Below, in pieces: positions 17,377-28,065 of a stretch of DNA of 64,000 bases. Made by a program: the position numbers and the translations under genes. Under the pieces are notes generated by a model that saw only the letters and a program-made list of their open reading frames with translations, did not search any database and was not told where the DNA came from. Positions within the stretch are counted from its first letter, which is position 1. Every line of letters begins with the position of its first letter. This stretch comes from Pleomorphomonas sp. NRK KF1. Lineage in GTDB: Bacteria > Pseudomonadota > Alphaproteobacteria > Rhizobiales > Pleomorphomonadaceae. Location: assembly GCF_023721755.1 (NCBI RefSeq), contig NZ_JAMDLH010000005.1, forward strand, positions 124,001 through 188,000, read 5' to 3'.

Positions 17377-20300
17377 TCATATGCCGGTGGGCCGCCGGAG
17401 GTCGAGCGTCGTCGAGAACTCGCCCGGCACTTCCTCGACAGGCAGGTTCACAGCCCCCAGCGAATGCCCAAAGTCCTGAAAGCGCGCAAGCCGCCGCGCC
17501 TCGGCCTCGTAGGCGTTGACGGGGAAGGTCTCGTAGTTGCGACCACCGGGATGGGCGACGAAATAGGTGGCGCCGCCCAGCGAGCGCTTCGACCAGCGAT
17601 CGGCGATTTCGAAGGTCAGCGGTGCATTGACCGGCAGCACCGGATGGATGCCGCTGGCCGGCTGCCACGCCTTGAAGCGAACACCGCCGACATAGTCCCC
17701 GATACGGCCGGCCGCAGCAACCGGCACGCGCCGCCCGTTGCAGGCAAGGACATGCCGGGCTGGATCGAAGCCGGAAACGCGCGCCTGCAACCTCTCCACC
17801 GAGCTGTCGACGAAGCGTACCGTGCCACCGGCGGCTCCCTGCTCGCCGGTGACATGCCAGGGCTCGAGCGCGCCCCTGAGTTCGAGGGATACGCCCTGCC
17901 GGTTGACGGTGCCGAAATAGGGAAAGCGGAATTCGCGCTGGGCGTCATACCAAACCGACTCCATGGGATAGCCGGCTCGGTTGAGGTCGGCGATCACCTC
18001 GAGAAAGTCCTGCCAGACGAAATGCTCCAGCATGAAGCGGTCGAACAGCGCCGTGCCGTGACGGGTGAAACTACCTTGCTGCGGCTCCTTCCAGAACCAG
18101 GCGATCAGCGCCCGGAGCAGAAGCTGCTGGGCGAGCGACATGCGCGCGTCCGGCGGCATCTCGAAAGATCGGAACTCGACAAGGCCCAGTCGACCTGTCG
18201 GACCGTCCGGCGAAAACAGCTTGTCGATGCAGATTTCCGAGCGGTGGGTGTTGCCGGTGACATCGGTCAGAAGATTGCGGAACAGGCGATCGACCAGCCA
18301 AGGCAAAGGCGCAGCCCCTTCGCCCGGCGCAGGTACCTGGGCAAGCGCGATCTCAAGCTCGTAGAGGGCGTCATGCCGCGCCTCGTCGATGCGCGGCGCC
18401 TGGCTCGTCGGCCCGATGAACAGACCCGAGAACAGGTAGCTGAGTGACGGATGTCGTTGCCAGTAGAGGACGAGGCTTTTGAGAAGGTCGGGCCGGCGAA
18501 GAAACGGGCTATCGGACGGTGACGCGCCGCCAACCACGACGTGGTTGCCACCGCCGGTGCCGGTGTGGCGGCCATCGATCATGAACTTGTCCGTGCCGAG
18601 GCGGGAGAGCCTCGCCTCCTCGTAGACCGTCGAGGTGATGGCAACGCAATCCCTCCAGCCGGCGGCCGGGTGGACGTTGACCTCGATGACGCCGGGATCG
18701 GGCGCAACTCGGATGACGTTGAGGCGCGGATCGTGCGGTGGCGGATAGCCCTCGATATGAACGGGCAGCCCGAGGTCCTCGGCCGTGGATTCCACAGCGG
18801 TGAGAAGCTCGAGGTAATCGTCCGCGCCGGCCACCGGTGGCATGAACACGCAGAGCCGGCCATTCCTAGGTTCGACGCTCATGGCCGTGCGGACGGCTTC
18901 GCCGTCGCCGGTCATCCACTGGTCGACGCGCGGATCGTCGGTTGCCTGCTCGCGGGAGTGCTCATAGGCCGTGGCCAGCTGATCGGGATCCGGCAGATCC
19001 GGGAGTTCGCCCATCAGGTCGCGATCGACATGGAAGGGATAGGCGGCCGGCGGCACCCATGGAAGCGAGGCGAGCGGCAAACGAAAGCCGGCCGGAGAGT
19101 CGCCCGGAAGAAGGTAGAGCTTGCCGCGCCGGAAGTTCCAGACCTCCGACAGCCAGCCCCTGCCGGCCGCTCCTTGCCAGCGCTGCACCGGCAGCACATA
19201 GGCGCTGGGCGTCCTAAGCCCCCGTTCGAACACCCGCGCGATGCGGGCGCGCTCCTCCGGATCGTCGAGTTTGCTGTCCTCGGCGGTGACATTGTCCGGC
19301 AACCCGGATTCCTTCAGTATCCAGTGGGCCGGGTCCTCGTAGGCCGGCACGGCGCAGCGACCGGACACGCCAAGCCGGCGGGCAATGCCACGAGCCAATG
19401 CGCAGGCGCCCTCCTCATTGGCCGGTGCGAGCTCGGCTTCCGGCGCGACGAGGTCGAGATTGCGCCAGATCGGCTTGCCGTCCTTGCGCCAGTAGAGCGA
19501 GAACGTCCAGCGCGGCAGGCTCTCGCCCGGGTACCACTTGCCTTGTCCATAGTGCAGGAAGCCGCCCGGCGCGAAGCGAGCGGCAAGGCGACGGATCAAC
19601 TCATCGGCCCGGCCCCGCTTGGTGGGGCCGACGGCGGCTGTGTTCCACTCCTCCGACTGGTAGTCGTCGATCGAGACGAAGGTCGGCTCCCCCCCCATGG
19701 TGAGACGAACGTCGCCGGCCGCGAGATCGGCATCCACCGCCTCGCCCAACTGGTCGAGACGCTCCCAAGCGTCATCGGAGAAGGGCCAGGTGACTCGTGG
19801 TCGCTCGTCGATACGCGCGATCTTCATCTCGAAGAAGAACTCGGCCTTCGTGTCGGGCGGCGCGCTGAAGGAGCCGACGATGGGCGCCGCCGAGCGATAG
19901 TGCGGCGTGGCGGCGAGCGGAATATGGCTCTCTCCGGTCAAAAGACCCGAAGTGGGATCGAGGCCGATCCAGCCGGCGCCGGGAATGTAGACCTCCGCCC
20001 AGGCATGAAGATCGGTGAAATCGACGTCGGTGCCCGACGGACCGTCGAGCGCCTTGACGTCGGGCTTGAGCTGGATGAGGTAGCCCGAGACGAAACGAGC
20101 GGCGAGGCCGAGCCGGCGCAGAAGCTGCACCAGGAGCCAGCCGCTGTCGCGGCACGATCCCGCCCGGCGCGTCAGCGTCTCCTCGGGACTTTGCACGCCC
20201 GGCTCAAGACGGATCTCATAGCCGATGTGCTGCTGGAGCGCCTGATTCACCGCAACGACGAAATCCGTGGTCTGCTTGCGTTCGCGCGGAATCGCCGCGA

Positions 20301-20691
20301 GATAGGCCTCGAAGAGCTCCCCCTCCTCCTCGCATTCGAGAAACGGGGCAAGGTCCTTGGCGAGATCCGGCACGTAGGTGAACGGCCAGGTCTCGGCATA
20401 ATCCTCGATGAAGAAATCGAACGGATTGTAGACCGCCATCTCGGCGAGCAGGTCGACGCTCACGGAGAATTCGGACGTCGGCTCGGGAAAGACGAACCGG
20501 GCCAGCCAGTTGCCGTGCGGATCCTGCTGCCAATTGACGAAGTGGTTCTCCGGCGTGACCTTCAGCGCATAGGCCGGCACGGCGGTGCGGCTGTGCGGCG
20601 CAGGCCTCAGACGCACCAACTGAGGAGAGAGAACGACCGGCTTGTCATAGACATAGCGGGTGACGTGCGTCAGCTTGGTCAGGACAGCCAT
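17377..20691 (-). CDS. Large transglutaminase-like protein with DUF2126 region
   Basis: About 1104 residues. The N-terminal ~300 form a transglutaminase module with N-domain ([12 protein letters not shown]) and the triad in AGSCRDSGW (Cys), DLHAWAEVY (His) and IGLDPTSG (Asp). The remaining ~800 residues match a DUF2126-type region, with [15 protein letters not shown], a central [33 protein letters not shown], and the acidic/aromatic [14 protein letters not shown]. The GGGNH and EFRSFEMPP blocks look like a ligand-binding active site of an amidoligase-like fold, but this is inference. Two ATGs are adjacent (20694, 20691); GGGAG lies 5 bases before the second. It heads the three-gene minus-strand cluster. 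Confidence 0.88.
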   Translation of the reverse strand: MAVLTKLTHVTRYVYDKPVVLSPQLVRLRPAPHSRTAVPAYALKVTPENHFVNWQQDPHGNWLARFVFPEPTSEFSVSVDLLAEMAVYNPFDFFIEDYAETWPFTYVPDLAKDLAPFLECEEEGELFEAYLAAIPRERKQTTDFVVAVNQALQQHIGYEIRLEPGVQSPEETLTRRAGSCRDSGWLLVQLLRRLGLAARFVSGYLIQLKPDVKALDGPSGTDVDFTDLHAWAEVYIPGAGWIGLDPTSGLLTGESHIPLAATPHYRSAAPIVGSFSAPPDTKAEFFFEMKIARIDERPRVTWPFSDDAWERLDQLGEAVDADLAAGDVRLTMGGEPTFVSIDDYQSEEWNTAAVGPTKRGRADELIRRLAARFAPGGFLHYGQGKWYPGESLPRWTFSLYWRKDGKPIWRNLDLVAPEAELAPANEEGACALARGIARRLGVSGRCAVPAYEDPAHWILKESGLPDNVTAEDSKLDDPEERARIARVFERGLRTPSAYVLPVQRWQGAAGRGWLSEVWNFRRGKLYLLPGDSPAGFRLPLASLPWVPPAAYPFHVDRDLMGELPDLPDPDQLATAYEHSREQATDDPRVDQWMTGDGEAVRTAMSVEPRNGRLCVFMPPVAGADDYLELLTAVESTAEDLGLPVHIEGYPPPHDPRLNVIRVAPDPGVIEVNVHPAAGWRDCVAITSTVYEEARLSRLGTDKFMIDGRHTGTGGGNHVVVGGASPSDSPFLRRPDLLKSLVLYWQRHPSLSYLFSGLFIGPTSQAPRIDEARHDALYELEIALAQVPAPGEGAAPLPWLVDRLFRNLLTDVTGNTHRSEICIDKLFSPDGPTGRLGLVEFRSFEMPPDARMSLAQQLLLRALIAWFWKEPQQGSFTRHGTALFDRFMLEHFVWQDFLEVIADLNRAGYPMESVWYDAQREFRFPYFGTVNRQGVSLELRGALEPWHVTGEQGAAGGTVRFVDSSVERLQARVSGFDPARHVLACNGRRVPVAAAGRIGDYVGGVRFKAWQPASGIHPVLPVNAPLTFEIADRWSKRSLGGATYFVAHPGGRNYETFPVNAYEAEARRLARFQDFGHSLGAVNLPVEEVPGEFSTTLDLRRPTGI

Positions 20692-20797
20692 CATCTCTCC
20701 CTGCGGTCGCATTGAGCGCGACCGCATTTAAGGGCGAAACAGCCATCCGGGAAAGCCCTGAGCTTGGGCTATACCTGCTCGCTTTCTAGGCAAACCG

Positions 20798-21280
20798 TCA
20801 GGACTTGCGCGACAGAGGATCGATGACGATGTCGTAGAGTTTGGAAACTGACGGCGTGGCGATCTCTTCGTAGAGCGCGCTGTCTGTCGGCAGCCCGGTG
20901 GCAGCGGCGTCGACAGGCGGCGGAACGACCCAGCGCAGGCGATCCCAGCCGCGGCTCTGCCCCTCGACCTTCAGCACCTCGACGAACTTGCGGCCGATGC
21001 CGCGGTTGCGGAACTCCGGCAGGACGTAGATGTCCTCGAGATGGCCGACCCGATGACCCGACATGGTGTCCGGCAGATCGAAGAACACGGCAAAGCCGAC
21101 CAGCTCTTCATCGACGAAGGCACCCAGCACTTCCGTTGCCGGATCGACGGCGAGAAGCTCGGCGTAATACTCGTCCGGACGGCGCGGCGCCCCGCGCTTC
21201 ATTGCCTGGGCATAGGCGGCGATGATCGGCGCCAGCTTGTGGGCGTCCGCCTGGGTGACAGCGGCAATCGTCAGCGACAT
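20798..21280 (-). CDS. GNAT-family N-acetyltransferase
   Basis: A 160-residue single-domain GNAT protein. Acetyl-CoA-binding motif A is EDIYVLPEFRNRGIGRKFV (R/Q-x-x-G-x-G/A). The beta4 strand is ELVGFAVFFD, and the C-terminus ends in SKLYDIVIDPLSR. It transfers acetyl from acetyl-CoA to an amine. The substrate is not readable. It stands alone on the minus strand, 107 bases upstream of the transglutaminase cluster, and could be cotranscribed with it. It diverges from the DUF2332 gene. Confidence 0.82.
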   Translation of the reverse strand: MSLTIAAVTQADAHKLAPIIAAYAQAMKRGAPRRPDEYYAELLAVDPATEVLGAFVDEELVGFAVFFDLPDTMSGHRVGHLEDIYVLPEFRNRGIGRKFVEVLKVEGQSRGWDRLRWVVPPPVDAAATGLPTDSALYEEIATPSVSKLYDIVIDPLSRKS

Positions 21281-21499
21281 GGTCAAAAGTCCCCCGGAAA
21301 AGCGACACTTACGCGTGACACCAGCATTACTTGCCCCATGCCGGCGGCTTGGGCAAGGCTGAGACGAAGCGAGTTGCGTTTTTTGTGGCGGAAGCGAGCA
21401 TCGCCCGCTCACGGCGGCGTGACGGCCTCCGGGCTGGTCATCGCCGATCCCCGCCGCTATCGTCGCGACGGATTCGGGAAAGCTGGGAGGCAAGCCGCG

Positions 21500-22528
21500 A
21501 TGAGCGACATCTTCGACCATTTCCATCGCCAGGCCGAGGCCTGCCGAGCCATGGGCTCCCCATTCACCGCCCGCCTTGCCGACCTCGCGCCCCGCTTTCT
21601 CGACCAGACGACGCTGACCGGCCGCCGCATCCTCGCCTGGAACGGTCACGCCGGCGAAGACGCCGTGCCGCTCCGCCTGTTCGGCGGCCTGCATCGTCTC
21701 GTCTTGACCCGACGCGACGCCGGCCTCGCAGCCGTCTACCCGCCGACCGACGTGTCGGACGAAACGCTCGCCGCCGCCGTCAGCGCCGCCATCGGCCGGC
21801 ACGACCACGACCTTCATGACATCCTGATGAGCCCGCCGCAGACCAATGAGGTCGGCCGGTCGGCCATGCTTCTGCCCGGCTTCCTCTGGCTCGCCCGCCG
21901 CTTCGGTCCCAAGCTCGACATCCTGGAAATCGGCGCCAGCGCAGGCCTCAACCTTCACTGGGACGACTACGCCTATCGCTACGGCGATACCCGCTGGGGC
22001 AAGACGAAAGCCCCCCTCGAACTCGCCCCCGACTGTGACGCCCCGCCACCGCTCGATGCCGCCGTCGAGGTGGTTCGCCGCAGAGCCTGTGATCTTGCTC
22101 CACTCGATCCGGCCGACGCGGAACACCGCACGCGGCTTCTGTCCTATGTCTGGGCCGACCAGACGGAACGCAAGGCACGGCTCAACGCCGCCCTCGATCA
22201 CGCCGCCGCCCGGCGCGAGCGTGTCGAGATGGCCGACGCCGCCGAATTCCTCGCCCGCGAACTGGCCAAACCGCCGGAAGACGGAGCGCTGCGTGTCGTC
22301 GTCCACTCGATCTTCTGGCAATACCTCGCCGATCCTGCCCGTCTCGGCATCCAGACAGCCATGCTGAGGGCTGCCGAGACGGCGCCGCTCGCCTGGCTGC
22401 GACTGGAGGCGGACGGCCAGACGCCCGGTGCCGGCCTCCTGGTCACGCTTTTCCCTTCGGGCGAGCACCACGTCCTGGCGCGCGGCGACTTCCATGGTCG
22501 CTGGCTGCGCTGGCTGGGCGAGCAATGA
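21500..22528 (+). CDS. DUF2332 family protein
   Basis: A 342-residue cytoplasmic protein. Recognisable family blocks are FHRQAEACRAMGSPF at the N-terminus, DILMSPPQTNEVGRSAMLLPGF and ILEIGASAGLNLHWDDYAY, plus WADQTERKARL and a C-terminal LFPSGEHHVLARGDFHGRWLRW. The EIGASAGLNL segment looks like the glycine-rich SAM-binding loop of a class I methyltransferase, so a methyltransferase-like fold is possible. No activity is established to my knowledge. Start ATG at 21500 with GGGAGG 9 bases upstream. A strong hairpin follows immediately. Confidence 0.8.
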   Translation: MSDIFDHFHRQAEACRAMGSPFTARLADLAPRFLDQTTLTGRRILAWNGHAGEDAVPLRLFGGLHRLVLTRRDAGLAAVYPPTDVSDETLAAAVSAAIGRHDHDLHDILMSPPQTNEVGRSAMLLPGFLWLARRFGPKLDILEIGASAGLNLHWDDYAYRYGDTRWGKTKAPLELAPDCDAPPPLDAAVEVVRRRACDLAPLDPADAEHRTRLLSYVWADQTERKARLNAALDHAAARRERVEMADAAEFLARELAKPPEDGALRVVVHSIFWQYLADPARLGIQTAMLRAAETAPLAWLRLEADGQTPGAGLLVTLFPSGEHHVLARGDFHGRWLRWLGEQ

Positions 22529-22559
22529 AAAAGGCCGGAGCGCCAGGCCCCGGCCTTTT
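22529..22559. terminator. Bidirectional intrinsic terminator
   Basis: A perfect 10-bp stem, AAAAGGCCGG (22529-22538) with CCGGCCTTTT (22550-22559), encloses an 11-base loop. The A and T tracts at the stem ends give a U-tract in either direction. It lies between the convergent DUF2332 and leuC genes and can serve both. Confidence 0.85.
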
Positions 22560-22592
22560 CTTGCAAATGATCCCGCGCGCCGCAGCGCCACG

Positions 22593-24005
<1,413 letters not shown>

Positions 24006-24098
24006 GATGATCGGACTTTCGATTCCGTGGGGCGGGCGAACCTCACCCCTGATCTGTCTGGAAAGCAGTAGAAGGGTCCGGCAGCGCCGGCCATCATC

Positions 24099-24224
24099 TC
24101 AGGGCCGGAGTCGGCTGTCGCCGGTCTGCCGCGCCAGAAACCGCCACGGCAGGCGCGCGTGATCGTGGGCCGGGAAATAATCGGCCGACGTCGGCAGGCG
24201 CGTGATCTGCGGCTTCGCGTTCAT
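24099..24224 (-). CDS. Possible small protein, 41 residues
   Basis: An ATG-started frame upstream of leuC encodes 41 residues (MNAKPQITRL ... TGDSRLRP) with no cysteine or signal peptide. The composition is protein-like (aromatic and charged residues spread) rather than the Arg/Ala-only look of shadow frames here. A TATAGA-like element lies about 10 bases upstream. I do not recognise it. It could be a real small gene, or an upstream frame in the leuC leader, or chance. Confidence 0.3.
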   Translation of the reverse strand: MNAKPQITRLPTSADYFPAHDHARLPWRFLARQTGDSRLRP

Positions 24225-24303
24225 GACCCGCTCTATACTGAAAAACCGGGGCGCCGACAATCGGCGATGTGATAGCATCCCGACAGAGAAGAGGACCGCA
24301 AGC

Positions 24304-24864
24304 ATGACCCAACTGGCCGAGACGCCCATGAGCGTCGATCAGTTCCTGCACTGGCAGGAGACGCAGGAGGAGCGCCACGAGCTGGTGGATGGCCGGCCAC
24401 GACTGATGACGGGCGGAAGCATTGCTCACGGCGATATTATCGGCAACGTCTTTTCTTCCCTTCGGGAATCTCTTCGCGACAAGCCGTGCAAGGCTCGTAT
24501 GGAAGTGGCCGTCGCCACCCCCAGAGGAAACGTCCGCTATCCCGATGTCATGGTCGACTGCGGCCCGAGCGCCCCGGCAGACCATATCGCCACCGGACCG
24601 GCCGTGGTGATCGAAGTGGTGTCACCGGGCTCGCTCACCACCGACTATCTTCAGAAGCCGCGCGACTATGCCTCCATTCCGACCATCTCCACCTATGTCA
24701 TCTTGAACCAGGACGTCATGCGTGCAGCTGTGCTGCGCCGGGCGGGAGGCGAACTCATCCTCGAGGGTGAGGCAATGGGACACGAAGGTCTAGTCGATCT
24801 GCCCGAAATTGGCGTGCGCCTATCCCTTGCCGACATTTACGAAGGCTTGGAGCTCAAGGAATAG
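24304..24864 (+). CDS. Uma2 family (DUF820) predicted endonuclease-fold protein
   Basis: A 186-residue PD-(D/E)xK-fold protein. It begins with MSVDQFLHWQETQEERHELVDG, typical of Uma2, and continues with GSIAHGDIIGNVFSSL. Catalytic-type residues are Asp in RYPDVMVDCG and Glu in VVIEVVSPGS, followed by the conserved Lys/Tyr region (TTDYLQKPRDYASIPTISTYVIL). Such genes are common, often in many copies in cyanobacteria; their biological role is unclear and transposon links have been suggested. It sits in opposite orientation between leuC and leuB, so it looks like a later arrival in a leucine gene neighbourhood. No inverted repeats marking a mobile element were found around it. Confidence 0.85.
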   Translation: MTQLAETPMSVDQFLHWQETQEERHELVDGRPRLMTGGSIAHGDIIGNVFSSLRESLRDKPCKARMEVAVATPRGNVRYPDVMVDCGPSAPADHIATGPAVVIEVVSPGSLTTDYLQKPRDYASIPTISTYVILNQDVMRAAVLRRAGGELILEGEAMGHEGLVDLPEIGVRLSLADIYEGLELKE

Positions 24865-24867
24865 CTC

Positions 24868-24905
24868 AAAAAAGAAGCGCCCAGCCTCGGGGGAAGGCTG
24901 GGCGC
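24868..24905 (-). terminator. Intrinsic terminator reading on the minus strand (after leuB)
   Basis: A perfect 11-bp stem pairs GCGCCCAGCCT (24877-24887) with AGGCTGGGCGC (24895-24905) around a 7-base loop. On the minus strand it is followed by TTCTTTTTT (24868-24876). It would stop leuB transcripts 190 bases after the leuB stop. It immediately follows the Uma2 stop codon but lacks a T-run on the plus side. The 187 bases from 24906 to 25092 show no gene I can support. Confidence 0.85.
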
Positions 24906-25092
24906 GGCGCTAGGGATCAGCGCGGGCCGGGAGGGGAGCCCGACCGACGGCCACCGCCGCTGGCGAGACGGGGGGCAGTGCCTTATGGGCGATGCCGTCA
25001 TGACCATGATTTGGTGCGACATCCCCCGAAAACAAGAGCACCGGAGTTAACAACCCCGTGAGCGGCCCTCCGATCGCCGAAAGTCGAATACC

Positions 25093-26205
<1,113 letters not shown>

Positions 26206-26292
26206 CGTCGCATCCTCAAGAACAGAAAGCAGGGCGCACGGCCTCGTCCGGCCGGCTTCGGCCGTTAGCCGTAATCGCCTTGCCGTCAAGGT

Positions 26293-26979
26293 TCAAGGGG
26301 CAAGCGTACCGGAGAGGACGGTGAAATCTCCGCTCTCGTGATCGAGCACATGAAGTTCGCCCTCCGAGACGTCGAACCAGGCGCCATGCAGCGCCAGCGC
26401 GCCAGTCTCGACACGGTTCTTGACGAACGGATAGGCGAGAAGGTTCTTGAGCGACGACTTGATCGCTTCGTGCTCCAGCGCCGTGTAGCGCAGCCCCGGG
26501 GCGATCGCATGGTCGCACCGCACCCGCTCGGCAGTGTCGTCCAACACCGAAACCCACTTGCCGATGAAGTCGGTCGGCGTCAGGGGATCGCGGCTGTCGA
26601 GCGCCGCCGCGATACCGCCGCAGCGGCCGTGCCCCATCACCACGATATGGCGGACGGCGAGCGCCATCACGGCGAATTCGAGCGCGGCGGAGGTGCCATG
26701 CGTCTCACCGTCCGGTGTGTAGGGCGGCACGATGTTGGCGACGTTGCGGACGACGAAGATCTCGCCCGGACCGGCGTCGAAGATCACCTCGGGCGAAACG
26801 CGGCTGTCCGAGCAACCGATGATCATGATCCGCGGCTTCTGGCCCTCGGCGGCGAGCCGCTTGTAGCGCTCGTTCTCGCTTGGATACCGCCCCTCCCGGA
26901 AAGCCTCGTAGCCTGTCGTCAGACGCCCCGGGAAGGAGGCGGGGAGTTTCGGGCTGAGAGGAGCTTTCGGTTCGGTCAT
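26293..26979 (-). CDS. Beta-class carbonic anhydrase (EC 4.2.1.1)
   Basis: A 228-residue cytoplasmic enzyme interconverting CO2 and bicarbonate. Zinc ligands are Cys in IGCSDSRVSPE, His in VVMGHGRCGG and the following Cys. The Asp-Arg dyad of CSDSR is intact, so an active enzyme is expected. GTSAALEFAVMAL between these motifs and HGAWFDV near the C-terminus are family blocks. The ATG at 26979 lies about 43 bases downstream of a good predicted promoter. Confidence 0.93.
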   Translation of the reverse strand: MTEPKAPLSPKLPASFPGRLTTGYEAFREGRYPSENERYKRLAAEGQKPRIMIIGCSDSRVSPEVIFDAGPGEIFVVRNVANIVPPYTPDGETHGTSAALEFAVMALAVRHIVVMGHGRCGGIAAALDSRDPLTPTDFIGKWVSVLDDTAERVRCDHAIAPGLRYTALEHEAIKSSLKNLLAYPFVKNRVETGALALHGAWFDVSEGELHVLDHESGDFTVLSGTLAP

Positions 26980-27028
26980 CGGCGAAAATCCGGCTGGAGG
27001 GACGGAGAGACGAAGTCTCCGCGGACGT

Positions 27029-27058
27029 GTTATACGGAAGTATACTTATAAGCGTCAA
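27029..27058 (-). promoter_or_regulatory. Predicted promoter of carbonic anhydrase gene, with internal palindrome
   Basis: On the minus strand a -35 box TTGACG (27053-27058) and a -10 box TATAAC (27029-27034) are 18 bases apart. The spacer holds the perfect 10-bp palindrome AAGTATACTT (27038-27047), a possible regulator site. The start would be near 27022. Confidence 0.6.
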
Positions 27059-27070
27059 TCATGGCGCGCT

Positions 27071-27970
27071 TCACAAGGTCTCGATCCCCGAGGGACGCGC
27101 GACGGGGCGGCGCGGCGTGGCGAGCCGACGAATGTCGACCATAGCCATCGGCCGAACCAGTGCCTCCTGCTGATCCACCAGTTCCAACTCGCGCCCGCCC
27201 GCCTTCACCGACCGGGCAATGACCTCGAAGGTCGAGGCCGATGCGACCGCGAGAGCCGCTTCCTCGGACGCGCCCCCGATCAGCCGCGACAGGAACAGGG
27301 CCGCGAACAGGTCGCCCGTCCCGTTGGGGGCGCCCTCGACCATCTGGTTCTCGGCAACGATGGTCTCGGTCGCCGTGACGAGCGCCGCCGCTATCTTTCC
27401 GCTCATCAGGGCCGGCGCCGAGGTGACGACGACACGCTTCGGTCCGAGAGCGCGGGCTGCCGAGGCGATCTCGCCCAGCGTCTCGACCGGCCGCCCCGTC
27501 AGCCAGCCAAGTTCGAAGCGATTGGGCGTTGCGATGTCGGCAATGGCGACCAGGCGATCGCGCTGGGCAGCAGCAACCGGTTCAGGAACATAGAGACCAC
27601 CCGTACCGCCGGTGGTCATGTCACCGATGACGGGATCGGCGAGGTGAAGGGCCTGCGGATTGGCTGCCCTGACGGCGGCGACCAGCCCGGCAGCGGCGTC
27701 CGCCTGTCCGGCCGAACCGAGATATCCGGTGATGATGCCACCGACTTCCGACAGCCAGGGTGCGCGAGCAAGATCGGCGCAGAGCGCGGCGAAATCGGCT
27801 TCAGGCAAGGCCATGCGATGAGCGCGGCCGTGGCCGGGATGCCAGGGCAGGATGACCGTCGGCAAGGTCCATACGCGGTGACCGAGCCGCTCCAGCGCAA
27901 AGGCGGCGCGCGCGCCCACGGATCCACGGGCAACGAAGGAGGAAAGAACGATGACGGCGGGACGGCTCAT
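27071..27970 (-). CDS. pdxY: Pyridoxal kinase (EC 2.7.1.35)
   Basis: A 299-residue ribokinase-superfamily kinase that phosphorylates pyridoxal in vitamin B6 salvage. The start VIVLSSFVARGSVGARAAF and the WTLPTVILPWHPGHG block are typical of PdxY. DPVIGD and GAPNGTGDLFAALFLS give the phosphate-binding and catalytic Asp (GTGD) motifs. It diverges from priA with 95 bases between starts. It could extend transcription into carbonic anhydrase, but that gene has its own promoter in the 91-base gap. Confidence 0.87.
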   Translation of the reverse strand: MSRPAVIVLSSFVARGSVGARAAFALERLGHRVWTLPTVILPWHPGHGRAHRMALPEADFAALCADLARAPWLSEVGGIITGYLGSAGQADAAAGLVAAVRAANPQALHLADPVIGDMTTGGTGGLYVPEPVAAAQRDRLVAIADIATPNRFELGWLTGRPVETLGEIASAARALGPKRVVVTSAPALMSGKIAAALVTATETIVAENQMVEGAPNGTGDLFAALFLSRLIGGASEEAALAVASASTFEVIARSVKAGGRELELVDQQEALVRPMAMVDIRRLATPRRPVARPSGIETL

Positions 27971-28065
27971 GGTCGGCAGCTTTTCCCTTGCGGCGGCGAC
28001 GGCTTGGCGAGGCGACGGCCCTCCGTTTAGCCTATGATCAATCGCCGCACACCTCGAATCAGCCG

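Noticed and set aside
18541-20715. Very long plus-strand open frame opposite the large transglutaminase gene
   Set aside because: Arg/Gly/Ala-rich shadow without motifs; the minus frame has two clear domains. The same reasoning removes 3542-5161 (+), 6942-8141 (+), 8009-9367 (+), 22428-24071 (+), 28027-30309 (-), 31023-32825 (-), 33645-35015 (-), 38271-39908 (-) and 51976-53211 (+).
24837-25022. 61-codon minus frame, considered as a leader peptide with attenuator
   Set aside because: It runs through the terminator stem and beyond, shows no run of Leu or other regulatory codons, and lies after leuB rather than before a biosynthetic gene.
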